Assembly (NCBI RefSeq): GCF_025833875.1
Contig: NZ_JAOYOD010000001.1
Span: forward strand, 1,860,001-1,924,000
Source: Reichenbachiella ulvae
Lineage (GTDB): Bacteria > Bacteroidota > Bacteroidia > Cytophagales > Cyclobacteriaceae
Direction: 5' to 3'
Length of the DNA: 64,000 bases
Shown here: piece by piece, positions 1 to 9,300 of the stretch
Position numbering within the stretch: position 1 is the stretch's first letter
Layout: the number at the start of each line of letters is the position of its first letter
Program-made: the position numbers and the translations under genes
Notes under the pieces: generated by a model
Told to the model about the DNA's origin: nothing
Databases searched by the model: none
The model's input: the letters and a program-made list of their open reading frames with translations, nothing else

Positions 1-3000
1 TGGTCCAAATACCACCCACTTGAAAGAGTAGACTGGGATACGGCAATAGACCGTGCTGCAGCTGTATTCAAAACCTTCATCGAAAAGCATGGGCCGGATT
101 CAGTAGGCTTCTATGTTTCGGGGCAATGTTTGACAGAGGAATATTATCTAGTCAACAAGCTGACCAAAGGCTATATAGGTACTAACAATGTGGACACCAA
201 CAGCCGACTATGTATGAGTTCGGCGGTGATGGGCTATGTCAAAACACTGGGAGAAGATTCAGTCCCGATTTCATATGAAGACATAGAATTAGCGGACACT
301 TTTCTAATCGCTGGAGCCAACCCTGCATGGTGTCACCCTATCCTTTTTAGAAGAATAGAGGCGCACAAAGAGAAAAATCCTGACACAAAAATCATCGTCA
401 TTGATCCTCGGGTTACAGACAGTTGTTCATTGGCAGATCTACATCTGCAATTGAGACCAGGTACAGACATTACTCTGCTACAGGCCATTGGACGAGTATT
501 GATTGAAGAGGGCAATATCGATTTAGACTTTATTCAAAATCATGCAGATGGTTTTGACAGTTACAAAGAAGAAGTAATGAGCACCTCACTAGAGGATGCT
601 TCTAAAATATGTGATGTTAGCATCGACGACATCAAACTAGCTGCCAGCTACATCGGCAATGCAAAGGCATACTTGTCCATGTGGACTATGGGGCTCAACC
701 AAAGTACGCAAGGAGTCAACAACAACCTGGCCCTGATCAACCTTAATTTGATCACCGGTCAAATTGGCAAACCAGGCGCAGGACCATTCTCTCTTACGGG
801 ACAGCCCAATGCCATGGGAGGACGTGAGGTGGGTGGTATGGCATCCTTACTCGCTGCGCACAGAAAGCAAGCAAGTCCAGAAGACAGACAAGAAGTAGCC
901 AACTTTTGGGGAGTGGATTCAGTCCCTGACAAGCCAGGCCTGACTGCCACGCAAATGTTCGACGCATTGGACTCAGGTGAGCTCAAAGCCATTTGGATCA
1001 TATGCACCAACCCATCGGTAAGTATGCCTGATGCCAATTTGGTAGATCGAGCCATGAAGAAAGCCAAATTTGTAGTGGTTCAGGACATTTCTAGTCGATC
1101 GGATACTGTCAAATATGCTGATCTGATTTTACCTGCAGCAGGATGGCTGGAAAAGGAAGGTACGATGACGAATTCTGAACGTCGCATTTCTTATTTGCCC
1201 AAAATGGTTGACGCTCCAGGAGAAGCATTGGCAGATTCAGAAATCCTGATTCGTTTTGCCAAAAAAATGGGCTATCCGGGATTTGAATTCAAAAACGAGG
1301 AAGAAGTATATAAGGAACACTGTCAACTCACGAAAGGTACCAATATTGACATTTCGGGGCTGAACTATGACCGACTGAAAAATGAAGGGAGTGTACAATG
1401 GCCTGTACCTAGTGAGACACACCCTGGAACCCCTCGCCTATTTACCGACAAGAAATTTTATACACCCAACCAAAAAGCTCAAATCCTAACAACGGGCGTT
1501 TCCAATGAAGCAGATATGCTTTCTCAGGATTTTCCACTGGTTTTGACCACTGGTAGAATCAGAGATCAATGGCATACCATGACGCGCTCTGGCAAAGTCA
1601 GCAAGCTAAACAAGCATATCTCCAAACCTTATTTGGAGATTCATCCGTCAGATGCAGCAGAACGCGGAATTAAAAATGGCGATTCGGTATTGATATCTGG
1701 TGCCAGAGGAGAGGTGAGAGTAAATGCTACAGTTACCGAAAACATAAAAAAGGGAGTTGTTTTCCTCCCTATGCATTGGGGAAAGTTGATGGGTAGCGAG
1801 TTCGGAAGAGCCAACAACCTCACCAACAAAGCCTTTGACCCAATCTCCAAACAGCCTGGGTTTAAATACTCTGCAGTAGAGGTCAAAAAATACAAAAAGC
1901 CAAAACAAAAAATAGTGATCGTGGGTGCTGGAGCAGCGGCTTATCGCTTCTTGAACACCTACCGTTCGCTCAATGAAGAAGACGAAATCCACGTTTTCTC
2001 CAAAGAGGAATATCCTTTTTATAATCGGGTATTGCTACCAGAATATGTCAATCAGCACAAGCAGTGGGAAGACCTGCTCAAATTCAAGTATGGAGAATTT
2101 GAAGAACTCAATGTTCATCTTCACACCTCGTGCAGCATCGACAAAATCAACCGAGAAGAAAAAACAGTGTTGGACCAACATGGTCAAACACATGATTATG
2201 ATGTTTTGATTTTGGCGACCGGATCAAGGGCTTTCGTGCCGCCAAATGTTCCAATTGATAAACCCGGCCTCTTCACCATGCGTGATCGTCAAAGTGCCGA
2301 TGCGCTCAAGGAATTCACTGGCAATCAAGGTCATGTGGTGATTGTAGGCGGTGGTTTACTCGGCTTAGAACTAGCCTCTGCCCTTCGCGAAATTGATGTA
2401 GAAGTATCCGTCATCCAGCTTTCAGCCAGGCTCATGGAAAGACAACTAGACCCTATGGCTAGTACACTTTTGCGGGCGCTCATGGAAGATATGGGAATCA
2501 ATGTCTACACCAATGATGAAGTACAGGCTGTACGCTCATACGAAGCGGAAAAACGCATAGAAGCCGACCTCAAAAGCGGAAAAACCATCAAGGGTAATGC
2601 GATAGTTTATGCCATTGGCACAAGACCAAACTCCGAAATGGCTCGTGAAATCGGATTAGATTGTGGACGAGGGATTTTGGTCAACGATTATCTGCAGACT
2701 TCTGACCCAGCCATCTATGCCATAGGTGAGATAGCAGAGTTCAACAGAGGCCTGAATGGAACGACCGCTGCTGCAGAGGATATGGCAGACATATCTGCAA
2801 GACACATAGCTGGCGACCTTACAGCGATGTACAAAGGCACGGTTCCAATGAACATCCTCAAGTTCCCAGATTTGGATCTATGCTCAATTGGGCTTCCTGA
2901 TCCTCCACCAAGTTTAAAAGGTTGTGAGGAAATTCTTTTCATTGACAAATCTCAGAAGTACTATAAAAAATGCATCATTCATGAGGACAAGTTGATTGGT

Positions 3001-3318
3001 GCCATTTTGATGGGTGACAAATCGGAATTTGCAGAATTCAAAGAGCTGATCGAAAACAATGTAGAGCTATCCGACAAACGTAAAGAGCTACTGCGCTCAG
3101 GAGACGCCGGAGAGCCTATGTTAGGCAGCCTGGTGTGCTCGTGCAACAATGTTGGGACAGGAAATCTAGAGAAAGCCATGGATGCAGGCTGCTCTACCCT
3201 CATCGATGTTTGTCAGGCTACAGGGGCTGGACTCGGTTGCGGTAGTTGCAAAGGAGAAATACAACAGATGCTGAAATCTCACCAACCCAAAGAAATAGAA
3301 GAAACAGTTGAAGCTTAA
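1..3318 (+). CDS. Assimilatory nitrate reductase (NasA-type) fused to FAD/NAD(P) reductase and BFD [2Fe-2S] domains, 5'-partial
   Basis: The frame is open from base 1, so the N-terminus (where the [4Fe-4S] motif should lie) is outside the window. The first ~600 residues are a molybdopterin oxidoreductase: the segment GTNNVDTNSRLCMSSA carries the Cys expected to bind Mo in cytoplasmic nitrate reductases, and the MopB C-terminal domain has TTGRIRDQWHTMTRSG. A second module begins with the FAD motif IVIVGAGAAAYRF and has a second Rossmann motif VVIVGGGLLGLE, as in NirB-type pyridine nucleotide-disulfide reductases. The last ~50 residues are a BFD-like [2Fe-2S] domain (CSC...CGSC). The likely reaction is nitrate to nitrite with NAD(P)H as donor, electrons entering through the fused tail. 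A rubredoxin-bearing gene follows 129 nt downstream. Family assignment is secure; the electron route is inferred from domain order. Confidence 0.9.
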   Translation, partial: WSKYHPLERVDWDTAIDRAAAVFKTFIEKHGPDSVGFYVSGQCLTEEYYLVNKLTKGYIGTNNVDTNSRLCMSSAVMGYVKTLGEDSVPISYEDIELADTFLIAGANPAWCHPILFRRIEAHKEKNPDTKIIVIDPRVTDSCSLADLHLQLRPGTDITLLQAIGRVLIEEGNIDLDFIQNHADGFDSYKEEVMSTSLEDASKICDVSIDDIKLAASYIGNAKAYLSMWTMGLNQSTQGVNNNLALINLNLITGQIGKPGAGPFSLTGQPNAMGGREVGGMASLLAAHRKQASPEDRQEVANFWGVDSVPDKPGLTATQMFDALDSGELKAIWIICTNPSVSMPDANLVDRAMKKAKFVVVQDISSRSDTVKYADLILPAAGWLEKEGTMTNSERRISYLPKMVDAPGEALADSEILIRFAKKMGYPGFEFKNEEEVYKEHCQLTKGTNIDISGLNYDRLKNEGSVQWPVPSETHPGTPRLFTDKKFYTPNQKAQILTTGVSNEADMLSQDFPLVLTTGRIRDQWHTMTRSGKVSKLNKHISKPYLEIHPSDAAERGIKNGDSVLISGARGEVRVNATVTENIKKGVVFLPMHWGKLMGSEFGRANNLTNKAFDPISKQPGFKYSAVEVKKYKKPKQKIVIVGAGAAAYRFLNTYRSLNEEDEIHVFSKEEYPFYNRVLLPEYVNQHKQWEDLLKFKYGEFEELNVHLHTSCSIDKINREEKTVLDQHGQTHDYDVLILATGSRAFVPPNVPIDKPGLFTMRDRQSADALKEFTGNQGHVVIVGGGLLGLELASALREIDVEVSVIQLSARLMERQLDPMASTLLRALMEDMGINVYTNDEVQAVRSYEAEKRIEADLKSGKTIKGNAIVYAIGTRPNSEMAREIGLDCGRGILVNDYLQTSDPAIYAIGEIAEFNRGLNGTTAAAEDMADISARHIAGDLTAMYKGTVPMNILKFPDLDLCSIGLPDPPPSLKGCEEILFIDKSQKYYKKCIIHEDKLIGAILMGDKSEFAEFKELIENNVELSDKRKELLRSGDAGEPMLGSLVCSCNNVGTGNLEKAMDAGCSTLIDVCQATGAGLGCGSCKGEIQQMLKSHQPKEIEETVEA

Positions 3319-3323
3319 ACACA

Positions 3324-3397
3324 GTCATTTCTGTTCGAAGTGAATCTACTAATGTCAATTTTGTGTCCCCAAAAGAATTCACTTCGTTCAGAATGAC
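3324..3397. repeat. Imperfect palindromic element between the nitrate-assimilation genes
   Basis: Arms 3324-3345 and 3377-3397 are inverted copies: GTCATTTCTGTTCGAAGTG on the left, and the reverse complement of the right reads GTCATTCTGAACGAAGTG. They can form a roughly 20-bp stem with a ~31-nt loop. The core TCATTCTGAACGAAGTGAA is, from memory, a dispersed palindrome common in Bacteroidota genomes. It sits between two genes probably co-transcribed, so it could be an mRNA processing or partial termination hairpin, or a miniature repeat insertion. No poly-T tract follows. Confidence 0.6.
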
Positions 3398-3447
3398 ATA
3401 AGCAAATACTTTATAGATTTGAACACGCACAGCAGTTAATAAAAGGA

Positions 3448-4860
3448 ATGAAGAAAAAGGATCTGGTTAGAGTCTTTGTCAAGGGTGGAATCTTGTCAAC
3501 AGGGGACTTTCTGAAAATCATCAATACCGCACAAAAATTAGGAAGTGATTACATCCATCTTGGATCGCGTCAAGACATACTTTTTCCGGTTTTGGAGAAA
3601 CATAGAGATAGCCTGGAGGAAACTTTTGCCAAAATCAATACGGATTTCCAATCCAATCATTTCACTCATCAAAACATAGTAAGTTCTTATGTGGCCCTTG
3701 AGGTTATGCCACACCGTGTTTGGCTAGTTCCTCATGTCTTTCACCACATTCTGGATAGCATTACGATCAAACCAAAATACAGGGTAAACATCGTCGATCC
3801 ACTACAGAGCATGGTGCCTTTGTTCACTGGCAACATCAACTTCATAGCCTCCAAACAGGACAACTACTGGTATCTCTACTTGAGATTTAAATCCAACAAC
3901 AACCAACCAGTCGCCTACTCCAAAATCATCTATGGCTATGAGCTGAATAAGGTAGTCGAATTGATCTCGGGGATGAATGTAGACGAAGAAGGCATTCCCA
4001 TGGAGGAAATTTTCGCTGCGATAGATCAACTAGATCTGACCAAACAAAACCCACTGGAAGAACTGCAGTACCCAAAGACCAATTTCCCGTATTACGAAGG
4101 TCTAAACCGTGAACCTGGAGGAACTTACTGGCTAGGACTGTACTGGAGAAGCAATAAATTTGCCATCAACATTCTGAAAGACATCTGCCAGCGTTGCCTG
4201 GATACCAACGTCGGACGCGTTAGTCTTACTCCCTGGAAGTCTTTTATCGTTCAAGGAATCAGAGAAGAACACCTCATAGGTTGGGACAAACTGATGGGGA
4301 AATCCGGTATGAACCTACGTCACTCTTCACTCGAGCTCAACTGGCATTTGCCCGTGCTTCATGACGAGTGCATGGAGTTGAAAAATTACCTCGTAAGAGC
4401 TTTGGACCAACAAGACATTAGCACCTCTGGGCTTACCTTCACCATTAAGCCTAACGATGACATGTACTTATTTACCTCGGTGGTAATTGAGTTTGACGAG
4501 AAAAGCGAGGAAAGTGAAAGAAGTTATAATATTCTGTATTCCACGGATTTTAACCCTAATTCTGGAGAATACCACAGTTATGTAGAAGGTGTCAGAAGAG
4601 AAATACTGCCTGCGCTGCTGATAGAACTCAGCCACATGTACTACGAACAGCTGGAAGAAACTCCTGTCCCTACCAAAACGAAAACTATTCCAGAAAAGAA
4701 AGTAGACCGCTTTCAATGCTCGAGCTGTCAGACCATCTATGATGAAAAATATGGAGATGAGGCATTTGACATTAAACCTGGTACAACTTTCGATCATCTC
4801 CCTGACGACTATGTTTGTCCGACCTGTGGAGAGCCCAAAGCCAGCTACAAAAAAATATAA
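3448..4860 (+). CDS. Nitrite/sulfite reductase ferredoxin-like protein with C-terminal rubredoxin domain
   Basis: This is a 470-residue protein. Residues 1-70 (KGGILSTGDFLKIINTAQ, then LGSRQDILFPV) resemble the ferredoxin-like half-domain of nitrite/sulfite reductases, and a second half appears around 245-275 (VGRVSLTPWKSFIVQGI). Residues ~420-470 form a rubredoxin with two CxxC pairs (CSSC and CPTC) around the usual YDEKYGDE and PGTTFDHLPDDYVCP segments. Only three other Cys occur (ICQRC and HDEC), so the CX5C/CX3C set that binds siroheme and [4Fe-4S] in true nitrite reductases is absent. It is therefore probably an electron-transfer or accessory factor for the upstream nitrate reductase, not a nitrite reductase. 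The domain reading is confident; the role is inferred from context. Confidence 0.8.
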   Translation: MKKKDLVRVFVKGGILSTGDFLKIINTAQKLGSDYIHLGSRQDILFPVLEKHRDSLEETFAKINTDFQSNHFTHQNIVSSYVALEVMPHRVWLVPHVFHHILDSITIKPKYRVNIVDPLQSMVPLFTGNINFIASKQDNYWYLYLRFKSNNNQPVAYSKIIYGYELNKVVELISGMNVDEEGIPMEEIFAAIDQLDLTKQNPLEELQYPKTNFPYYEGLNREPGGTYWLGLYWRSNKFAINILKDICQRCLDTNVGRVSLTPWKSFIVQGIREEHLIGWDKLMGKSGMNLRHSSLELNWHLPVLHDECMELKNYLVRALDQQDISTSGLTFTIKPNDDMYLFTSVVIEFDEKSEESERSYNILYSTDFNPNSGEYHSYVEGVRREILPALLIELSHMYYEQLEETPVPTKTKTIPEKKVDRFQCSSCQTIYDEKYGDEAFDIKPGTTFDHLPDDYVCPTCGEPKASYKKI

Positions 4861-4934
4861 TTTCATAAAACCAACCTTTGTCTTAATCTGACGTTATGTT
4901 TAATTAATTAGGGAATTTTTTAAACACAATAATC

Positions 4935-5366
4935 ATGGAAACATTATACAGGTTGGTATATACCAGCGCGAGAAGGAAGGACTGCGACGACAAGGAAATC
5001 CAAAACATTTTGGCCTCATGTAAAAAGAACAATCCTGGAAAAAACATTACAGGTCTTTTGATTCAAACAGAAAACCGTTTTCTTCAAGTAATAGAAGGAG
5101 ATAAAGACGAGGTTTTAGGACTTTCCGAAAAAATCAAAAAAGATCCAAGACATGGAGGTGTTAACATTAGATTCGAACAAAAAGTAGACAAGCGTTTATT
5201 CCCCAATTGGCACATGGCATTCAAGGATATTTCCAAAGATGACATTCAATTCCAATCTAAAATCAGCGAAGAGGACAAAAAAAGCTATGAAGCTATGATG
5301 GAGGGCGATATTAGTGCCTACAACGATCGTGGTATGAATGTTCTTAAAACATTCGTTTCCATGTAA
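4935..5366 (+). CDS. BLUF-domain blue-light sensor (short, stand-alone)
   Basis: This 143-residue protein is essentially one BLUF domain (residues 4-97) plus a short C-terminal helical tail. The residues of the flavin photocycle are present at the expected spacing: Tyr9 in LVYTS, Asn33 in NNPGKNITG, Gln51 in RFLQVIEGD, Trp92 and Met94 in FPNWHMAF. No GGDEF, EAL or other output domain is fused, so it is the PixD-like short type, which signals through partner proteins. It follows the rubredoxin gene by 74 nt with an AT-rich gap, so it may have its own promoter. The FAD-based blue-light sensing function is established for the family; the partner is unknown. Confidence 0.92.
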   Translation: METLYRLVYTSARRKDCDDKEIQNILASCKKNNPGKNITGLLIQTENRFLQVIEGDKDEVLGLSEKIKKDPRHGGVNIRFEQKVDKRLFPNWHMAFKDISKDDIQFQSKISEEDKKSYEAMMEGDISAYNDRGMNVLKTFVSM

Positions 5367-5466
5367 ACCTTCATTAATCCACCCTGTATTACCCCTATAA
5401 ATTTCAAGCCAAAAACTAAGTCACTTCAACACCAATTGAACTAAATTCGCCAAATTTTTTAGTTCA

Positions 5467-6108
5467 TTGAAGTCGATAGACGAAGAGCAGTGGATCAACT
5501 GGGTTGACACACTCTCAGATCACCACTATGTGGTGATGGATCATATACTTTCAAGAGAGGATTTGTGTGCGTTCAAATCTTGTTTTGATGAGAAAAAAGA
5601 AGCAGAAGTTCTCAAAAAAGCAGCCATTGGTAGTTTGAATCAAAAGCAGATTGATCAAAGCATTCGTGGAGATCAGATTTTGTGGCTGGACAACCAGGAC
5701 ATGGACGCACGTTTGACACCTTTCTTTCAATGGGCCGAATTGCTCAAAAGTCAGCTCAACAGATACTGTTTCCTCAGCTTGTCAGGCTATGAAGTTCACT
5801 TTGCACATTACCCGGAAGGCACTTTTTACAAACGACATCTGGATCAATTTCAAGGTAGAAATAACCGATTGATTTCCATGATACTATATTTAAATGAGGA
5901 TTGGGAACCTTCCCATGGTGGCCAACTCAAAATATATCTTCCTAATGGAGAAGAAACCATCGAACCAGTTTTCGGCCGGATGGTGCTATTCAAAAGCGAT
6001 CTATTAGAACATGAAGTCCTTATGACTCATAAAGATCGATTCAGCATTACAGGTTGGATGTTGCACAAGCCAGCCGGACTCGGTTTCCTTGAGCTAGGCG
6101 GTGCTTGA
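5467..6108 (+). CDS. 2OG-Fe(II) oxygenase (prolyl-4-hydroxylase/SM-20-like)
   Basis: The 213-residue product contains the 2-oxoglutarate/iron fold: HLD in FYKRHLDQFQ supplies the first His and Asp iron ligands, LEHEV the distal His, and RFSITGW the Arg that binds 2-oxoglutarate. The strand pattern LISMILYLNEDWEPSHGGQLKIY is typical of the PHD/EGL-9/SM-20 branch. Such enzymes hydroxylate protein side chains, often proline. The frame opens at TTG (5467) because an in-frame TGA lies 30 nt upstream and the next ATG would remove 23 residues, so the start is uncertain. The gene is convergent with the sensor kinase at 6393. The substrate cannot be deduced. Confidence 0.85.
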   Translation: MKSIDEEQWINWVDTLSDHHYVVMDHILSREDLCAFKSCFDEKKEAEVLKKAAIGSLNQKQIDQSIRGDQILWLDNQDMDARLTPFFQWAELLKSQLNRYCFLSLSGYEVHFAHYPEGTFYKRHLDQFQGRNNRLISMILYLNEDWEPSHGGQLKIYLPNGEETIEPVFGRMVLFKSDLLEHEVLMTHKDRFSITGWMLHKPAGLGFLELGGA

Positions 6109-6131
6109 AAAAATCAAACTATAAATAACAA

Positions 6132-6255
6132 ATGCGAGTCGCCTCGTAAAGAACTATTAGTTGAGAGAAGGAGGAACAGACTGTTCTATAACCCCCATTA
6201 TATTAATCCATGCGTTCCTCCAAACTAATCCCCTTGGAGACGACTCATTCTGCAT
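6132..6255. repeat. 124-bp imperfect palindrome (possible structured RNA or degenerate miniature element)
   Basis: This lies in the 284-bp gap between two convergent genes. Four consecutive stems nest: ATGC 6132-6135 with GCAT 6252-6255; GAGTCG-C-CTC 6136-6145 with GAG-A-CGACTC 6237-6246; ATTAGTT 6156-6162 with AACTAAT 6223-6229; GGAGGAAC 6170-6177 with GTTCCTCC 6214-6221. That gives about 28 base pairs around a 36-nt loop. No long T tract follows on either strand, so it is not a simple terminator. The rest of the gap (6256-6392) shows no gene. Confidence 0.55.
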
Positions 6256-6392
6256 CTTGTCATGGAGGCTTTCAACAAACTCATTGATAGTTACACCTAA
6301 TTGATTCCAAAACAGGCTTTGTCAACTCTCAATTTAGATACGACAAGAGAGGTCAAATTGGATTTGATAAATGAGGAAAAGGCTACAGAAAA

Positions 6393-9300
6393 TTAAAGCC
6401 CACTGGAAATGGTAAAATAGAAAGTACTACCCTCATCAGGAACAGATTCGACCCACAATTCACCCCGATGTATATCCACCACCTTTTTGCAATGGGCAAG
6501 ACCTATCCCTGTCCCCTCATAGTCATTGGTATTATGTAGTCTTTTGAATATCCCAAAAATTTGCTTTTGATACCGCTCAGGTATGCCAATACCATTGTCC
6601 CGAACCATAAATTTGTAATACTTCTCCTTGCTGGCAGGCGATGACAAACAACTAATCTCTATTACCGGAGATCGATGTGCAGGGCGGAACTTTATGGCGT
6701 TGGAAATCAAATTTTGAAACAGCAGTCGTAAGCCTAATTCCTGACCATTCAAAACTGGCATTTCTCCAATTTTCAGTTCAGTACAACTTTCCTCAATATT
6801 CCTACCCAGATCATTTCGAAGGTGTTTCAGTACCTGATTCAAATCAACAGTTTCGAACTTATGGTCAGTCCCAATCCTGGCATGTTCTAACAGCCCATTG
6901 ATCAACTGCACCATCCGCTGAGTGGTCTCTTTGACATATCCCATAAACCTTTCAGACTCAGGATCGATGTGACCATTTAGATTGTCACGTAGGATATCCA
7001 TCATGCCTTCGATGGTGTGAAGTGGAGACTTCAAATCATGGCTGGCTACATAAGCGAATTTCTCTACTTCATTGTTCCTCAGCTCAAGCATCTGCGTTTT
7101 TGATTTCAAAAGCTTGTTTTTCTTTTTCAGCTGCCTTGTCTTCTTATCTACCAGCTTCTCTAGTTTGTCCTTTTGTCGCTCCAAATAAACATTGCGACTT
7201 CTGATCAGAAGCATTATCAAAATCACCAGGGCAATCATGACTAAGCCTATAAACCAGGACTGCTCATACCACTTTGGCTTCACCCAAATACTCAATACTT
7301 TACCAACGTCCCAGTGTACACCATCCAAACTCGATCTTACTTGAAACTGGTATTTTCCCGGCCTCAGTCTAGACAAATAAACAAAGTTGTTATCCCCTAG
7401 ATTGACCCAATCATCGGTTCGTTTACCCATTCGATAGGCATACATCCTTTTTTGATCCAAGTCATAATTCAATATAGAAAACTCAAATCCCAGAGATCGG
7501 TCCTTTTGTCTACTAATAGTAATTTCATCCAAGGATTCTACTGACTTTCCGTCCAGATGGTGAATCACCTCGTCTCCTAGATATAAGCCTGTAATGTACA
7601 ATTGGTGGGTATTGTCAATTTGCTCCTGAACCTCGACAGGATCGAATCGAACAAAACCTTGTGTACCTACTAAATAATAATCCTCATTCGAATGACCAAT
7701 GCGATTATGGATATCATCCGACAAACCACTTCTGATTTTATAATTTGTAAAAGTCCTTGCTTCAGGATCAAAAACAGTCACACCTGTCAAAGTAGAAAGC
7801 CACAGCTTTCCCTTTTCATCCTCAACTACACCCAAAGCCAAATTGGTCTGGAGTCCTTCCTCTTTGCCAAAATGCTCGAACGTCATAGTCTCCCGATCCA
7901 AAAGGTTCAATCCGGTTTCTGTTACGACATACAATTGATTACTTCGGGATTCGAATGTGGATAGCGTAAGATTTGAATTGATGCCCGAATCACCTTCAGA
8001 CTCCCGAAAAGTCTTGAACTCCTGAAAATCATAGCGTATCAATCCGCCTCTCCAGGTAGCAACCCAGATGACTCCTTCGTGATCCTCCGTTACATATAAA
8101 ATCTCAGTACTACTGATACTACTAGAATCCCTGGGATCATTTCTATAATAGATCTCCTCATCTCCATCAAAACAATAAAGCCCACCATCGTACGTCATCG
8201 AGAGCCAAACCCTGCCTTGAGAATCCTGGTAAATATCATTGATATTGTTTCTTCTAAAATCTCTCCCCTTTTGATTAAAATCAATAAACTGCTCATTATC
8301 AATCACAAATAGGCCTGAGCCCGTTTCACCTCCGCACCATATTTTTCCATCAAGGTCTCTCAACACTATGAACATGTATGACTCACGATATTCCTGTTCA
8401 TACAATTGAGCAAGCATCTTATATTCTTTTCCCGTCAATTGAACCAATTTTCTTTCTGGCCCTAAGACCCATTTGTTTCCTCTTTCGTCTTTGACGACTC
8501 CCGGGATAGTAGGATCGAAAGGATCATAGCTTTTCTTTTTTAAATAGGGATAGGCATGAAAAGGAGTTGGTTTCATTCGAGACACTCCGGCACCTTTAGT
8601 CCCCACCCAAAGAGCACCTTCATCATCAATCGTGATGGTCTCTACATAGTTGCCACATAGAGAATTATTATCCTGTGGATCATTAGCATAAGAAAGAAAA
8701 TTTTCACCATCGTAGAGATGCACTCCACCACCAAATGTTCCAACCCAAAGTTGATCTTTATGATCAACAGCCAGATCCAAAATCTTGTTGCTAAAAATGG
8801 CAATAGCCCCTTTTGCCTCCACCAAATGCTGCTCAAAAACATCGTCTCGATATACATAGAGACCATCGCCCCATGTGCCCACCCATAGCTCACTTGCCTC
8901 ACGCAACGCAAGGGCTCGGGCGTTAATCCCCGGAAAGGCAGTAACCTTTTCCATAGATTGGCTTTCAACCATGTATCGGTACAAACCTCCATCCCAGGTA
9001 CCAATCCAGATACACCTTCTACTTTCATCCCATAAAAAATCCACGATGATATCGGTTTCAAGTGTGGGCGCTGTGCTTTTGTTGATTGCTTTTAATTCCT
9101 TTTCATCCCAGACAAAAATCCCTCCTCCCCAGGTAGCAATCCAAAGCTCTCCACTGGGGGTTTCCAGCATTTCCTCAATAGCATAGGGCTGGACTGCCAT
9201 TTGATTATTTAATTCATTGAAAGGAACTATTTCTCCTCTGTAGAAATAAGAAAGTCCAGATTCGGTACCGATCCATATACGCTCTTCACTGTCCTGAAAC

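Noticed and set aside
759..1067. 102-codon minus-strand frame inside the nitrate reductase gene
   Set aside because: Antisense shadow of a clear coding region with no independent start context or similarity.
8642..9061. 139-codon frame in another phase of the Reg_prop kinase
   Set aside because: Its residues are an alternate-phase reading of repeated propeller codons; the kinase frame is uninterrupted across it.
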